From Verrucomicrobiaceae bacterium (GTDB lineage Bacteria; Pseudomonadota; Gammaproteobacteria; Pseudomonadales; CAMLJR01), in assembly GCA_028293825.1 (NCBI GenBank), contig JAQGNY010000044.1:1-49507 (forward strand): 49,507 nucleotides of DNA. Direction: 5' to 3'. The position numbers were made by a program, and so were the translations under genes. Shown here one piece after another: positions 30,750 through 38,287 of this stretch. The notes below the pieces were generated by a model, which was given only the letters and a program-made list of their open reading frames with translations, searched no databases and had not been told where the DNA came from. Numbering within the stretch: position 1 is the first letter of the stretch; every line of letters begins with the position of its first letter.

Positions 30750-31527
30750 ATTTGCTGCTGATTTTTGGCGTTTTTAACGGCACCGCTTTTTTAGCTGTTT
30801 TCTTCGGAGTTTTTGCGCTTGCCGAATTCGATTCTTTGTCGGAGCTTGACTCCGCTTCGCTGGAATCCAACTTTCTCACCGTTAAAGAATCTTTGCTGAA
30901 GCGCCAAGCAATCAAGCGCGCCATTGCTTCCTGCAGCCGTTTGGTACCGATGGCGTTTTGCACGCGCGCGGGATCGCTCGATGCGTTGCGCTCCAGAGCT
31001 GCGACCAGCGTAATTGCTTCGGCGTATGCATCGCCACGCGAATAACGGCTACCGTTTTCGCTAGCCGCTTCGAAAATACGCCCAGAAAATTGTTCGAAAA
31101 AAGGAATCAACATGCCAAGCCGAATTTTATCGAAATCGGCATCGCCACGATCCGCTTCCAAATTACAGAACCGCAATACCGCACGGTGTTTGTCGTAGAC
31201 CTTATAAAAAGCCTGTACCACGCGCATCGCGTGCTTGATATCCGGCTCCTGCGGGTTCCACGGTTCCGCCAAAATTGCATGCACTTCCGCCATTTCGGCC
31301 GCTGCGGCAACGCTCAATGCGTGCAATACATTGCGCACATCTTCGAAATATAAATAAAACGCGGCGGATGACATTTCCGCTTCTTTCGCGATGGAAACGG
31401 CGGTCAGCTCCACCGGCGAACTCGTTTTCAACAAACGTTCGGTGGCGCTCATCAAGCGTTGACGCGTACTGCGGCCTTTGGGTCCAAGCTCCTGACCCTG
31501 CTTGTTGGTTTTGATCGTGGCGGTCAT
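30748..31527 (-). CDS. TetR family regulator with a histone-like basic tail; candidate master repressor
   Basis: A 259-residue regulator. HTH: STRQRLMSATERLLKTSS then IAKEAEMSSAAFYLYFEDV. The central helical domain has aromatic/basic stretches (VVQAFYKVYDKHRAVLRF). The last 40 residues are Ser/Lys/Ala/Pro-rich (TPKKTAKKAVPLKTPK), resembling histone H1-like tails. It is divergent from the SDR at 31797, and the 269-base spacer contains a palindrome (31722-31744) related to the identical pair at 28574 and 34530. By position it is the best candidate to bind that motif and so to control the SDR-thiolase genes and the long 34.6-48.6 kb run. The ligand is probably a CoA thioester intermediate (inference). 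Confidence 0.88.
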   Translation of the reverse strand: MTATIKTNKQGQELGPKGRSTRQRLMSATERLLKTSSPVELTAVSIAKEAEMSSAAFYLYFEDVRNVLHALSVAAAAEMAEVHAILAEPWNPQEPDIKHAMRVVQAFYKVYDKHRAVLRFCNLEADRGDADFDKIRLGMLIPFFEQFSGRIFEAASENGSRYSRGDAYAEAITLVAALERNASSDPARVQNAIGTKRLQEAMARLIAWRFSKDSLTVRKLDSSEAESSSDKESNSASAKTPKKTAKKAVPLKTPKISSK

Positions 31528-31721
31528 GTGGTTCTCAATGGTGGTTATCGATGACAGTTATCGACGTCGGTTCTGTAGCGAGTAAGACATAAATTTTTGG
31601 CGGTGCGCGAATACGCGATTCCCGTCCGGCTGCTGGGATTTTCGCCACACACCGCGCCATTCTAACGAACTCACCGCGTGCTTGCCGCATACGTTGCGCA
31701 ACTGTAATTGATGGCGTCATA

Positions 31722-31744
31722 AAAGCTGAGTATATTTCAGTTTT
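31722..31744. promoter_or_regulatory. Operator palindrome, weaker copy of the shared motif
   Basis: AAAGCTGAGT-ATA-TTTCAGTTTT fits the consensus ATAgcTGAcA-N3-TGTCAgcTAT at 15 of 20 arm positions, keeping the core TGA/TCA halves and the 3-base spacer. It lies 53 bases before the SDR ATG at 31797 in the TetR-SDR divergent region. Confidence 0.45.
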
Positions 31745-31796
31745 TGCGGCGCGCGAGCACGCAGCGTTATTCATCCAATAATAGAGGGCAATAAAT

Positions 31797-32600
31797 ATGG
31801 ATCTCGGTATCGGCGGGCGAGTGGCATTTGTATCGGGCGGCACCAAAGGTATTGGGCGCGCGGTGGCCGAGCAGTTCGCGAAAGAAGGCTGTCATGTTGT
31901 CGTCACCGGTCGCGGTGAAGAGGGCGTGGCGGAAACAGTCGCCGCTTTACGTGAAGCCGGCGGCAGCGCTGCTGGAATCGCCGCCGATTTAACCAAGCCG
32001 GACGAAGTCGAACGCGCCGTGCAATTTGCGCGCGATACTTTTGGATCTCCAGATATCGTCGTCAGTAATGTGCATTTAGGAGCTGGCGGCGCAGCCGGCG
32101 AAGGTACTTTCGATACGTTGACCGATGCGGACTACATGGCTGCGTTTAACGATCTGGCGATGAGCGTGGTGTACCTGACGCGCGCGGTGGTGCCGGATAT
32201 GAAAGCGAAGCGTTGGGGCCGCTTAATTAATATCGGTTCGGCTGCTGCGAAAGAGCCGCCACCGGAAATCGAACATCTGTTGCACAATGTTGCGCGCGCG
32301 CCGGTCGTGGTGTTGAACAAGACGTTGGCGAATGATCTCGGGCCGTTCGGCATTACGGTCAATACCGTTGGCACCGGATGGATTTTGACGCCATCGGTGC
32401 AGCGCTTTGCCGACGAATTGAATATCGGCAAAAACAACATCGACGATTTCATTCGCAAGAATTTTCATATTCCGCTGAACCGATTCGGCAAGCCGGAAGA
32501 AGAGGCGGGGTTAATTGTGTTTCTGGCGTCGGAGTTGGGTGGGTACATCACCGGCACCTGGATTCCAGTCGATGGCGGTATGCATCGCTCCGCTTGGTAA
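31797..32600 (+). CDS. Atypical SDR with His/Arg in place of catalytic Tyr/Lys
   Basis: A 267-residue SDR. Nucleotide loop VSGGTKGIG and VTGRG after strand 2 (an Arg, suggesting NADP). Ser148 is in NIGSAAA. The region that should be YxxxK reads H163-N-V-A-R167, so Tyr becomes His and Lys becomes Arg. NNAG is also changed (SNVHLG). The C-terminal DGG is kept. It may have a different catalytic mechanism or a non-enzymatic or binding role. The ATG at 31797 follows GAGGGCAATAAAT. Divergent from the TetR gene, with an operator-like palindrome between them. Ends before a hairpin. Confidence 0.87.
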   Translation: MDLGIGGRVAFVSGGTKGIGRAVAEQFAKEGCHVVVTGRGEEGVAETVAALREAGGSAAGIAADLTKPDEVERAVQFARDTFGSPDIVVSNVHLGAGGAAGEGTFDTLTDADYMAAFNDLAMSVVYLTRAVVPDMKAKRWGRLINIGSAAAKEPPPEIEHLLHNVARAPVVVLNKTLANDLGPFGITVNTVGTGWILTPSVQRFADELNIGKNNIDDFIRKNFHIPLNRFGKPEEEAGLIVFLASELGGYITGTWIPVDGGMHRSAW

Positions 32601-32631
32601 CGTCGATACACGTTTTGATGTTCAAGTAAAA

Positions 32632-32662
32632 AGTTATACGGCGCGAGCTATGCCGCATAACT
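32632..32662. terminator. Hairpin between convergent SDR and ferredoxin genes
   Basis: AGTTATaCGGC and GCCGcATAACT pair with a single mismatch across a 9-base loop. It sits between the two 3' ends and probably ends both transcripts, although no long T-run follows. Confidence 0.55.
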
Positions 32663-32674
32663 CCCTGACTTGTA

Positions 32675-33001
32675 TTAAAACTCTTGCTGTTCGGGAACGA
32701 CGACGGTGATGCCGTCCAGCGCATCGGTCATCTTGATCTGGCAACCGAGACGACTGTGCAGCAAGCGCTCTGCCGCCACTTCATCGAGCAGTGCGTCCTC
32801 GTCGAATGACGGATCGGGCAACTGCTTCACCCATTCATTGCCGACGTATACATGGCAGGTTCCGCAGTTACAGAAGCCGCCGCAGCGGCCGATGATTCCC
32901 GGGACGCTATTGCTCATCGCCACCTGCATAACGCTTTCGCCGACCTTGGCTTCCAGCGTGCGCGTCGAGCCATCGTTTAATTGATAAATAATTTTGGGCA
33001 T
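32675..33001 (-). CDS. [2Fe-2S] ferredoxin, adrenodoxin/putidaredoxin type
   Basis: A 108-residue ferredoxin. The cluster ligands are Cys40-x5-Cys46-x2-Cys49 and Cys87, the spacing of vertebrate-type/bacterial P450 ferredoxins, and the C-terminal VVVPEQQEF matches the group. An extra Cys44 lies inside the ligand loop. It is 40 bases downstream of the P450 on the same strand and is the obvious electron donor to it (class I P450 system). It could also feed the Rieske oxygenase at 46625-48627. No ferredoxin reductase is encoded in the window. Confidence 0.95.
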   Translation of the reverse strand: MPKIIYQLNDGSTRTLEAKVGESVMQVAMSNSVPGIIGRCGGFCNCGTCHVYVGNEWVKQLPDPSFDEDALLDEVAAERLLHSRLGCQIKMTDALDGITVVVPEQQEF

Positions 33002-33041
33002 GAATATTCGCCGCTTGCCGAATGAAGTGAAAGGCTGCGCT

Positions 33042-34286
33042 TTAATCGACGCGCAGGCGAATATTCAATGGCATGCGTTCGGTCGCCATGCCGCCGTAGA
33101 CGATCGTCTCGTTGGGATCGGACAAACGAATTTTCGGAAAGCGTTTTACCAGCCGCGAAATGGATTCGCGCACGGCAGGTCGCGCCAAACCCTGACCCAC
33201 GCAAAAATGCGTGGCGTGACCGAACGTGCTGATATCGCGCGGATTGCGTTTGATATCGAATTTGCCGGGATCCGGATAAAACTCCGGATCGTAATTCGAT
33301 GCGCCCATCGAGCAATGCACGATCATGCCGCGATACAGCGGCACACCGTCGACCACGCAATCCTTCACCACGTAACGATGACGAAAATTGCCGAGCGAAT
33401 CGATACGCAGGCATTCCTCAATGGCGGGTTGCAGCAGGGTGGGATCGTCTTGCAGCAGTTTCAGCTGGTCGGGATGGCGACAGAGCCGCAGCATGCACAG
33501 GCCAATGGTGCCCGACACGGTGCCGAGGCCGCCGGTAAACAGCACGATCAAAGTCGCGAATAATTCCTCGGTAGTAATAGTTCCGCCTTCTTCGGCCGCG
33601 ATAATGTTGCCGACTAAATCGTCCTTCGGCTCGCGCCGGCGCTGTTCGATAATGCCTTCGCAATATTTGTAGACGGCGTTATACGCATCCAAATACGCCT
33701 GCGGTTTTGGTGCGCCCGGCGGCACCGTCGCCACCAGTTCCAGCGCGTGCGAGAAATTAATAAAGATCGGCCAGTCTTCCATCGGAAATTGAAAGAACGT
33801 GCCGAGCAATAAACGCGCGACCAGCGGCTGTGCAAATTCGGTGGGCATGTCGAACTCACCTTTGGCCGCGACCATTTCGATCATTTCATCGACCAATTGA
33901 TTGATGCCTTCCTGGAATTGCGAAACACGGCGCGGGGTAAAAGCCGGTTGCATCAGCCGGCGCAGACGCGTGTGCTCGGGCGGATCGAATTCGATCACGA
34001 TCGGCAAGCCGTTAAACCAATCGAGATAATCGGCGCCCCAGCCCGGTTGCGGTACCGCACTGATACTGTCGTAATCGCTGAGCGCCCATTTCACTTGTTC
34101 GTGACGGCACAGCACCGCATTTGGGCGGCCGTGAATCATCACGTAAAACGGCGGTTTGTCGGCCCATTGCAAAAACCACGGCGATGGATCGGCTTTGATT
34201 TCTTGGCTGTACAGATCGACATCGACAAAACGCGCCGGGTCCAACGGCGGAATTACCGGTATGTCGATGGTCGCTTTAGCGGTCAT
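33042..34286 (-). CDS. Cytochrome P450 (P450cam-like) with Gly at the I-helix acid position
   Basis: A 414-residue soluble bacterial P450. The heme-thiolate motif FGHATHFCVGQGLAR has Cys362. ExxR is E291-C-L-R294. The I-helix reads TGGLGTVSG (251-259): in P450cam the equivalent is GGLDTV, with Asp251-Thr252 delivering protons. Here the Asp is Gly255 while Thr256 is kept. It hydroxylates an unactivated carbon using electrons from the adjacent ferredoxin. GAGGA precedes the ATG. It is divergent from the DUF35 gene at 34580, with a palindrome (34314-34326) just upstream of its start. Confidence 0.95.
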   Translation of the reverse strand: MTAKATIDIPVIPPLDPARFVDVDLYSQEIKADPSPWFLQWADKPPFYVMIHGRPNAVLCRHEQVKWALSDYDSISAVPQPGWGADYLDWFNGLPIVIEFDPPEHTRLRRLMQPAFTPRRVSQFQEGINQLVDEMIEMVAAKGEFDMPTEFAQPLVARLLLGTFFQFPMEDWPIFINFSHALELVATVPPGAPKPQAYLDAYNAVYKYCEGIIEQRRREPKDDLVGNIIAAEEGGTITTEELFATLIVLFTGGLGTVSGTIGLCMLRLCRHPDQLKLLQDDPTLLQPAIEECLRIDSLGNFRHRYVVKDCVVDGVPLYRGMIVHCSMGASNYDPEFYPDPGKFDIKRNPRDISTFGHATHFCVGQGLARPAVRESISRLVKRFPKIRLSDPNETIVYGGMATERMPLNIRLRVD

Positions 34287-34313
34287 GGCGCTTTCCTCTT
34301 ATTTTTAAGATTT

Positions 34314-34326
34314 GACATTAGATGTC
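34314..34326. promoter_or_regulatory. Short palindrome upstream of the P450
   Basis: GACAT-TAG-ATGTC is a perfect 5-3-5 inverted repeat 28 bases before the P450 ATG. It contains TGACA and TGTC elements like the 28574/34530 motif but with different spacing, so it may be a different operator or chance. Confidence 0.35.
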
Positions 34327-34529
34327 GTTGAAATAGTCGATGTTCATTAAATGCTCGGCGCATGTTGAGCGGCAGGGCTTGCGCGCGCGTGTCGTTATAT
34401 ATTGAAGTGGTGCGCTACTTTCTGCCGCTACAGTCGGACAATCAATAGTCGAAAATCCGAATTCACCGAATCGATCGTCCAGATGTTTTTGCCTGTCACT
34501 TTTCGTTTCGCAGCTTTCACCGCCGAAAA

Positions 34530-34552
34530 ATAAATGATAGAGTGTCAGCTAT
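34530..34552. promoter_or_regulatory. Operator palindrome, copy 2 of a shared motif
   Basis: ATAAATGATA-N3-TGTCAGCTAT, both arms identical to 28574-28596, placed 28 bases before the ATG of the DUF35 gene that starts the 13-gene run. The close position to the start fits repression by blocking RNA polymerase. Confidence 0.72.
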
Positions 34553-34579
34553 TGTTGCTCAGGCAAAGTTGAAACAGCC

Positions 34580-34948
34580 ATGACCGCTCGCATACTTCCC
34601 GATCTCGATTACCAGACGTTCCTGAAAGAAGGGCGCTTTATGATCCAGCGCAGCGCGAGCAGCGGCAGTTACGTGTTTTATCCGCGCACAGTCGCACCGG
34701 GAACCGGCGCGGACGATTTGGAGTGGGTGCCGGCGAGCGGTCGCGGTGTGGTTTATTCCACCACCGTGGTGCGTGTAAAACCGCCCGCAGTTTCTTACAA
34801 CGTCGCATTGATTGAATTGGAAGAAGGCCCACGAATGATGTCGCGGGTTGAAACAATTGAGCCGGAGCAAGTCACTATCGGCATGCCGGTGCGCGCGCGC
34901 ATTGCGCAAGAAAACGATTTCGCCTTTTTAGTTTTCGACCCGGCGTAA
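34580..34948 (+). CDS. DUF35-type OB-fold protein lacking the zinc ribbon cysteines
   Basis: A 122-residue protein. The OB-fold half is clear: WVPASGRGVVYSTTVVRV, then VALIELEEGPRMMSRV and a closing PVRARI strand. DUF35 proteins normally begin with a rubredoxin-like zinc ribbon, RCxxCG...PR...CPxCG. The matching stretch is RSASSG...PRTVAPGTG, with Ser25 and Ser28 at the first knuckle, and there is no cysteine anywhere in the protein. DUF35 proteins pair with thiolase-like enzymes, for example with the steroid-pathway aldolase Ltp2. The likely partner here is the thiolase-like protein at 43671. First gene of the long plus-strand run. Confidence 0.85.
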   Translation: MTARILPDLDYQTFLKEGRFMIQRSASSGSYVFYPRTVAPGTGADDLEWVPASGRGVVYSTTVVRVKPPAVSYNVALIELEEGPRMMSRVETIEPEQVTIGMPVRARIAQENDFAFLVFDPA

Positions 34949-35034
34949 ATTCTCGGTTAAAAATTCCACGCATCGTCTTTAACTGCGCACAAAAATAATC
35001 AGCGCGATAAACGGTCCGTCAATGAGGTGCATCG

Positions 35035-35811
35035 ATGAATAACCCCATGTCGCTCGAAGGTCGAGTGATTATTGTCACTGGTGCAGGGCAGGGTATTGGT
35101 CTTGCCATCAGTAAATTGGTGATCGAATTAGGCGGCAGCGTCGCCGGCGTCGATATGAATGCCGACACGCTGGAAGCTGCAAAAGCATCTTTGCCGAGTG
35201 GAAAGTTTTTGCCGATTGTCGGCAGCGTTGCCGATCAAAGTATCGCGGACGACAGCGTGCAAAAAACAATTACCGCATTTGGTGCCGTGCACGGACTCGT
35301 CAATAACGCCGGTATCGGTCGACCCGCGATGATTGAAAAAATGACGCCGCAACAATGGCAGCTGGTCATGGATGTGCACGTCAACGGCTCGTTTTATTTC
35401 ACGCAGGCGGTGGGCAAGCATTTGCTCGAACGCGCGCGCGCCGGCGATAAAAATCCGGGCAGCATTGTTTACATTTCTTCCGATGCCGGGCGTCGCGGCA
35501 GTCTCGGTCAAATTAATTACGCATCGGCGAAAGCGGCGATGTTCGGCATGATGATGACGACTGCGCGCGAGTGGGCAAAATTCAATATTCGCGCGAATGC
35601 GGTGTGCTTCGGCGTCGTCGAAACCGCGATGACGGAAAAAGTGCGCAGCGATGAGCGTTTTGCCGAAAATTATCTCGCGCAAATTCCGCTCGGCCGCTGG
35701 GCCACGCCGGAAGAAGTGTCGATACCCGTGTGCTTTTTATTATCCGAAGGCGCGTCGTATATCACTGGGCAGGCGCTGTCCGTTAACGGCGGTTTCACGA
35801 TTGCAATGTAA
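35035..35811 (+). CDS. SDR family oxidoreductase
   Basis: A 258-residue classical SDR: VTGAGQGIG loop, VDMN after strand 2 (Asp, NAD preference), NNAG, YISSDAG with the catalytic Ser, YASAK with Tyr/Lys, and the C-terminal VNGG. GAGGTG lies 9 bases before the ATG. An unusual point is VCFGVVET where most SDRs have APG. It probably oxidises a hydroxyl of a CoA ester or ring in the pathway. It lies 23 bases ahead of the first acyl-CoA dehydrogenase pair. Confidence 0.92.
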   Translation: MNNPMSLEGRVIIVTGAGQGIGLAISKLVIELGGSVAGVDMNADTLEAAKASLPSGKFLPIVGSVADQSIADDSVQKTITAFGAVHGLVNNAGIGRPAMIEKMTPQQWQLVMDVHVNGSFYFTQAVGKHLLERARAGDKNPGSIVYISSDAGRRGSLGQINYASAKAAMFGMMMTTAREWAKFNIRANAVCFGVVETAMTEKVRSDERFAENYLAQIPLGRWATPEEVSIPVCFLLSEGASYITGQALSVNGGFTIAM

Positions 35812-35834
35812 GAGCACGACAGCGGAGCAATGCG

Positions 35835-36953
35835 GTGGATGATATTTCAACAATGTTACGTGATAGCGCGGCAGATTTTCTCGCCAGCCGCCACGATCTG
35901 GCGCGACTGAAAGGCGCCATCGGCGAGCCGCGCGCGCTCGATCGAAAATTGTGGCGTGAAATGGCGGAACTCGGCTGGCTCGGTCTTGGTTTGTCGCAGC
36001 AATTCGGTGGCGATGAAATCGGTTTGCGCGAAGTCACTGTGTTGTGTGAACAATTTGGTCGCACGGCATTTGCATTGCCGTATATCGAAGCGTCGTTAAT
36101 TCCCGCATTGATTTTGTCTGCAACAACACTCGCTGATTTAACTCAATCGCTTGCCGAAAAATTGCAAAGTGGAACCGCGTTGCTAACGTTGGCGTGGCAG
36201 GAACAAGTGGGCGAATTCGAAAATAAATTGCCAACTACACACTTCGATGGCGCGGCTATTAACGGTAAAAAATTATTCGTCGCGGCGGTCGAAGCCGATA
36301 GTGTTTTATTGGTGACAGCGCGTGCGCACGATGAATTAACGATTGTTGCTGTCGCGGCAAATGCACCCGGTGTGTCATGGCGCGATTTCGCGGCGGGACA
36401 GGGCACAGTCAGTACCGTATCGTTTGAGAATTCGCCAATTCTCGGCAGCGCGCCGTTGTTAACCGGCGTGGCCGCGCAACACGCATTACAACGCGCGCTC
36501 GATGCGGGTCGCATAGCGCTGTCGGCGCAATTGTCTGGGCTCGCCAGCGCAATGCTGGAGCGAACGATTAAATTCGTGAATGAGCGCGTGCAATTTGCGC
36601 GGCCAATCGGATCGTTTCAAACCATTCGCCATCGCTGTGTCGATTTGTATATTGCAACGCAATTGGCCGGCGCGACTTGGCGTGATGCGCTTGCGGTATT
36701 CGAAAAAAATAACGCGCAAGAAATTGCCATTGCCGCGAGCGCGGCCAAAGCGCGCTGCGCCGATACCGCTCAACGCGTCGCGCGCGAAGCGATTCAAATG
36801 CACGGTGCGATGGGGTTTACCGAAGAAGCCGATATCGGTTTATTCGCGCGCGCCAGCTTGCAAGGTTATGCCGCGCTTGGTTCGCCACTGCAGCATCGAC
36901 GTCGGTTTTTGCAAGGGCAAACCGTCGCAATGCAGGAGCTGGCGTATGGCTGA
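35835..36953 (+). CDS. Acyl-CoA dehydrogenase, pair 1, subunit with the C-terminal FAD motif
   Basis: A 372-residue ACAD. The N-terminal helical domain contains LGLSQQFGGDEIG, and the C-terminal domain has RPIGSFQTIRHRCVDL, which contributes to the FAD adenine site, and MHGAMGFTEEADI. The middle domain lacks the S-E-P-G-A-G-S-D signature that its partner carries. GTG start at 35835 with GGAG upstream (the nearby ATGs are out of frame). Its stop overlaps the start of the next ACAD by 8 bases. Such short/long pairs form alpha2-beta2 heterotetramers in steroid side-chain catabolism (FadE26-27, FadE28-29), where FAD sites lie between unlike subunits. A heteromer here is inference from motif division and coupling. 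Confidence 0.9.
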   Translation: MDDISTMLRDSAADFLASRHDLARLKGAIGEPRALDRKLWREMAELGWLGLGLSQQFGGDEIGLREVTVLCEQFGRTAFALPYIEASLIPALILSATTLADLTQSLAEKLQSGTALLTLAWQEQVGEFENKLPTTHFDGAAINGKKLFVAAVEADSVLLVTARAHDELTIVAVAANAPGVSWRDFAAGQGTVSTVSFENSPILGSAPLLTGVAAQHALQRALDAGRIALSAQLSGLASAMLERTIKFVNERVQFARPIGSFQTIRHRCVDLYIATQLAGATWRDALAVFEKNNAQEIAIAASAAKARCADTAQRVAREAIQMHGAMGFTEEADIGLFARASLQGYAALGSPLQHRRRFLQGQTVAMQELAYG

Positions 36954-38118
36954 AAAAATCGATTACGAAAAAATCAGCGACGATGAATTTCGTCTTAGGT
37001 TTAGAACGTGGCTCATAGCTAATTTTCCAGCGCATTTAAAACAAAATCATCATCGCCCGTTTCGGCGCCTGCGCGGTGACGATGCGGTGAACTGGCTTAA
37101 TCTACTCGATAAAAACGGTTGGCGCGCACCGGCGTGGCCGCGAGAATTCGGCGGCATGGGATTGAGTTTTCGCAAACAACTTATTTATCACGAAGAGTTG
37201 GAACACGCCGGCGTTGCGCGCGTGATCGATCTCGGTGAATCGCAACTCGGCCCGACTCTAATAAAATGTGGCAGCGCCGAGCAGCGCGCTGAATATTTAC
37301 CGAAAATTCTGTCGTGCGAGCATGTCTGGTGCCAGGGTTATTCCGAGCCCGGTGCCGGGTCCGATCTGGCCAGTTTGCGTACCAGCGCCGTTCGCGATAG
37401 AAATGATTTCGTCGTTAACGGCCAAAAGATATGGACGACGCAAGCGAACGATTCGACGCATATTTTCATGCTCGTACGCACCGGCCAATTTCCCAAAAAA
37501 CAATTGGGCATTAGCTTTTTGTTGATCGATTTAAAAACGCCGGGCATTACCATTCGCCCGATTGTGAATCTCGCCGGCGAAGATGAATTCTGCGAAGTTT
37601 TTTTCGACGACGTGCGTGTGCCAGCGAAAAATCTGGTTGGCGAGCTCGATCAAGGCTGGAGCGTAGCGAAAGCATTGCTCGGCTATGAGCGCGTCTGGAT
37701 CGGCAGTCCAGTGTTGGCCGGCAAAGCGCTCGCGCTGGCGAATACATTGGTGCGCGAATTAAACCTCACCGATGATCAAGGTGTAATGGATAGACTCGCG
37801 CAGCTGAGTGCCGATTTACACGATTACCGTTTGTTGTACGCAGAAATTTGCAATGGCATCGCCGATGGCGGCCAGCCGGGCGTGGAAGTATCGATGCTGA
37901 AACTGTATGCCTCGGAATTGTTGCAAGGCCTGACCGAATTCAATCAGGAAATCGCCGCTGAATACGGCGGCATTGTCGGCGATGTGGAAATCGGCGCGAC
38001 GCTGGTCGATTTACATTGGCAATTTATGATGGCGCGACCGGTAACGGTATTCGCCGGTGCGAATGAAATTCAGCGGGATATTTTGGCGAAGGCTGTGTTG
38101 CGGATGGCGGAGGATTAA
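36946..38118 (+). CDS. Acyl-CoA dehydrogenase, pair 1, subunit with the middle-domain motif
   Basis: A 390-residue ACAD. The middle domain shows GYSEPGAGSDLASLRT and NGQKIWTT, the flavin/substrate loops. LLGYERVWIGSP includes the Glu-Arg region where the catalytic base lies in related FadE subunits, and the end has TVFAGANEIQRDILA. It lacks the R-x-F/Q...FQ C-terminal FAD motif that the partner carries. The ATG at 36946 is chosen because an ATGGCTGA overlap couples it to the previous gene; the longer frame to 36580 is inside that gene. It desaturates a CoA thioester at alpha-beta. Its stop codon is the first part of a repeat element. Confidence 0.92.
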   Translation: MAEKIDYEKISDDEFRLRFRTWLIANFPAHLKQNHHRPFRRLRGDDAVNWLNLLDKNGWRAPAWPREFGGMGLSFRKQLIYHEELEHAGVARVIDLGESQLGPTLIKCGSAEQRAEYLPKILSCEHVWCQGYSEPGAGSDLASLRTSAVRDRNDFVVNGQKIWTTQANDSTHIFMLVRTGQFPKKQLGISFLLIDLKTPGITIRPIVNLAGEDEFCEVFFDDVRVPAKNLVGELDQGWSVAKALLGYERVWIGSPVLAGKALALANTLVRELNLTDDQGVMDRLAQLSADLHDYRLLYAEICNGIADGGQPGVEVSMLKLYASELLQGLTEFNQEIAAEYGGIVGDVEIGATLVDLHWQFMMARPVTVFAGANEIQRDILAKAVLRMAED

Positions 38119-38254
38119 ATCCCCCCTAACCCCCCTTTGTTAAAGGGGGAATTGATTGGGTGCTATTCGAGTGGCATAGAGTTTTAAACGGAGTGCCGCG
38201 CCGTTAGCCCCCTTTAGTCAAAGGGGGCAGCTCGCAGCGCGAGCGGGGGATTTA
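38116..38254. repeat. 139-bp repeat element with terminal inverted repeats and three hairpins
   Basis: TAAATCCCCC at 38116-38125 is the exact inverted copy of GGGGGATTTA at 38245-38254. Inside are CCCCCTTT/AAAGGGGG (38131-38149), GCCCCCTTT/AAAGGGGGC (38207-38228) and GCTCGC/GCGAGC (38230-38244). The left end overlaps the stop of the acyl-CoA dehydrogenase. It resembles palindromic intergenic repeats of the MITE/REP kind common in gammaproteobacteria. It could also reduce transcription into the next module. No second copy is present in the window. Confidence 0.85.
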
Positions 38255-38287
38255 TTTTGCGAAAGAAAAAAATAAGAGGCTTTACCG

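Noticed and set aside
36580-36945. N-terminal extension of the acyl-CoA dehydrogenase that starts at 36946
   Set aside because: The extension overlaps the preceding acyl-CoA dehydrogenase in another frame and has no family similarity. The ATG at 36946 gives a normal N-terminus and an overlap typical of coupled genes.
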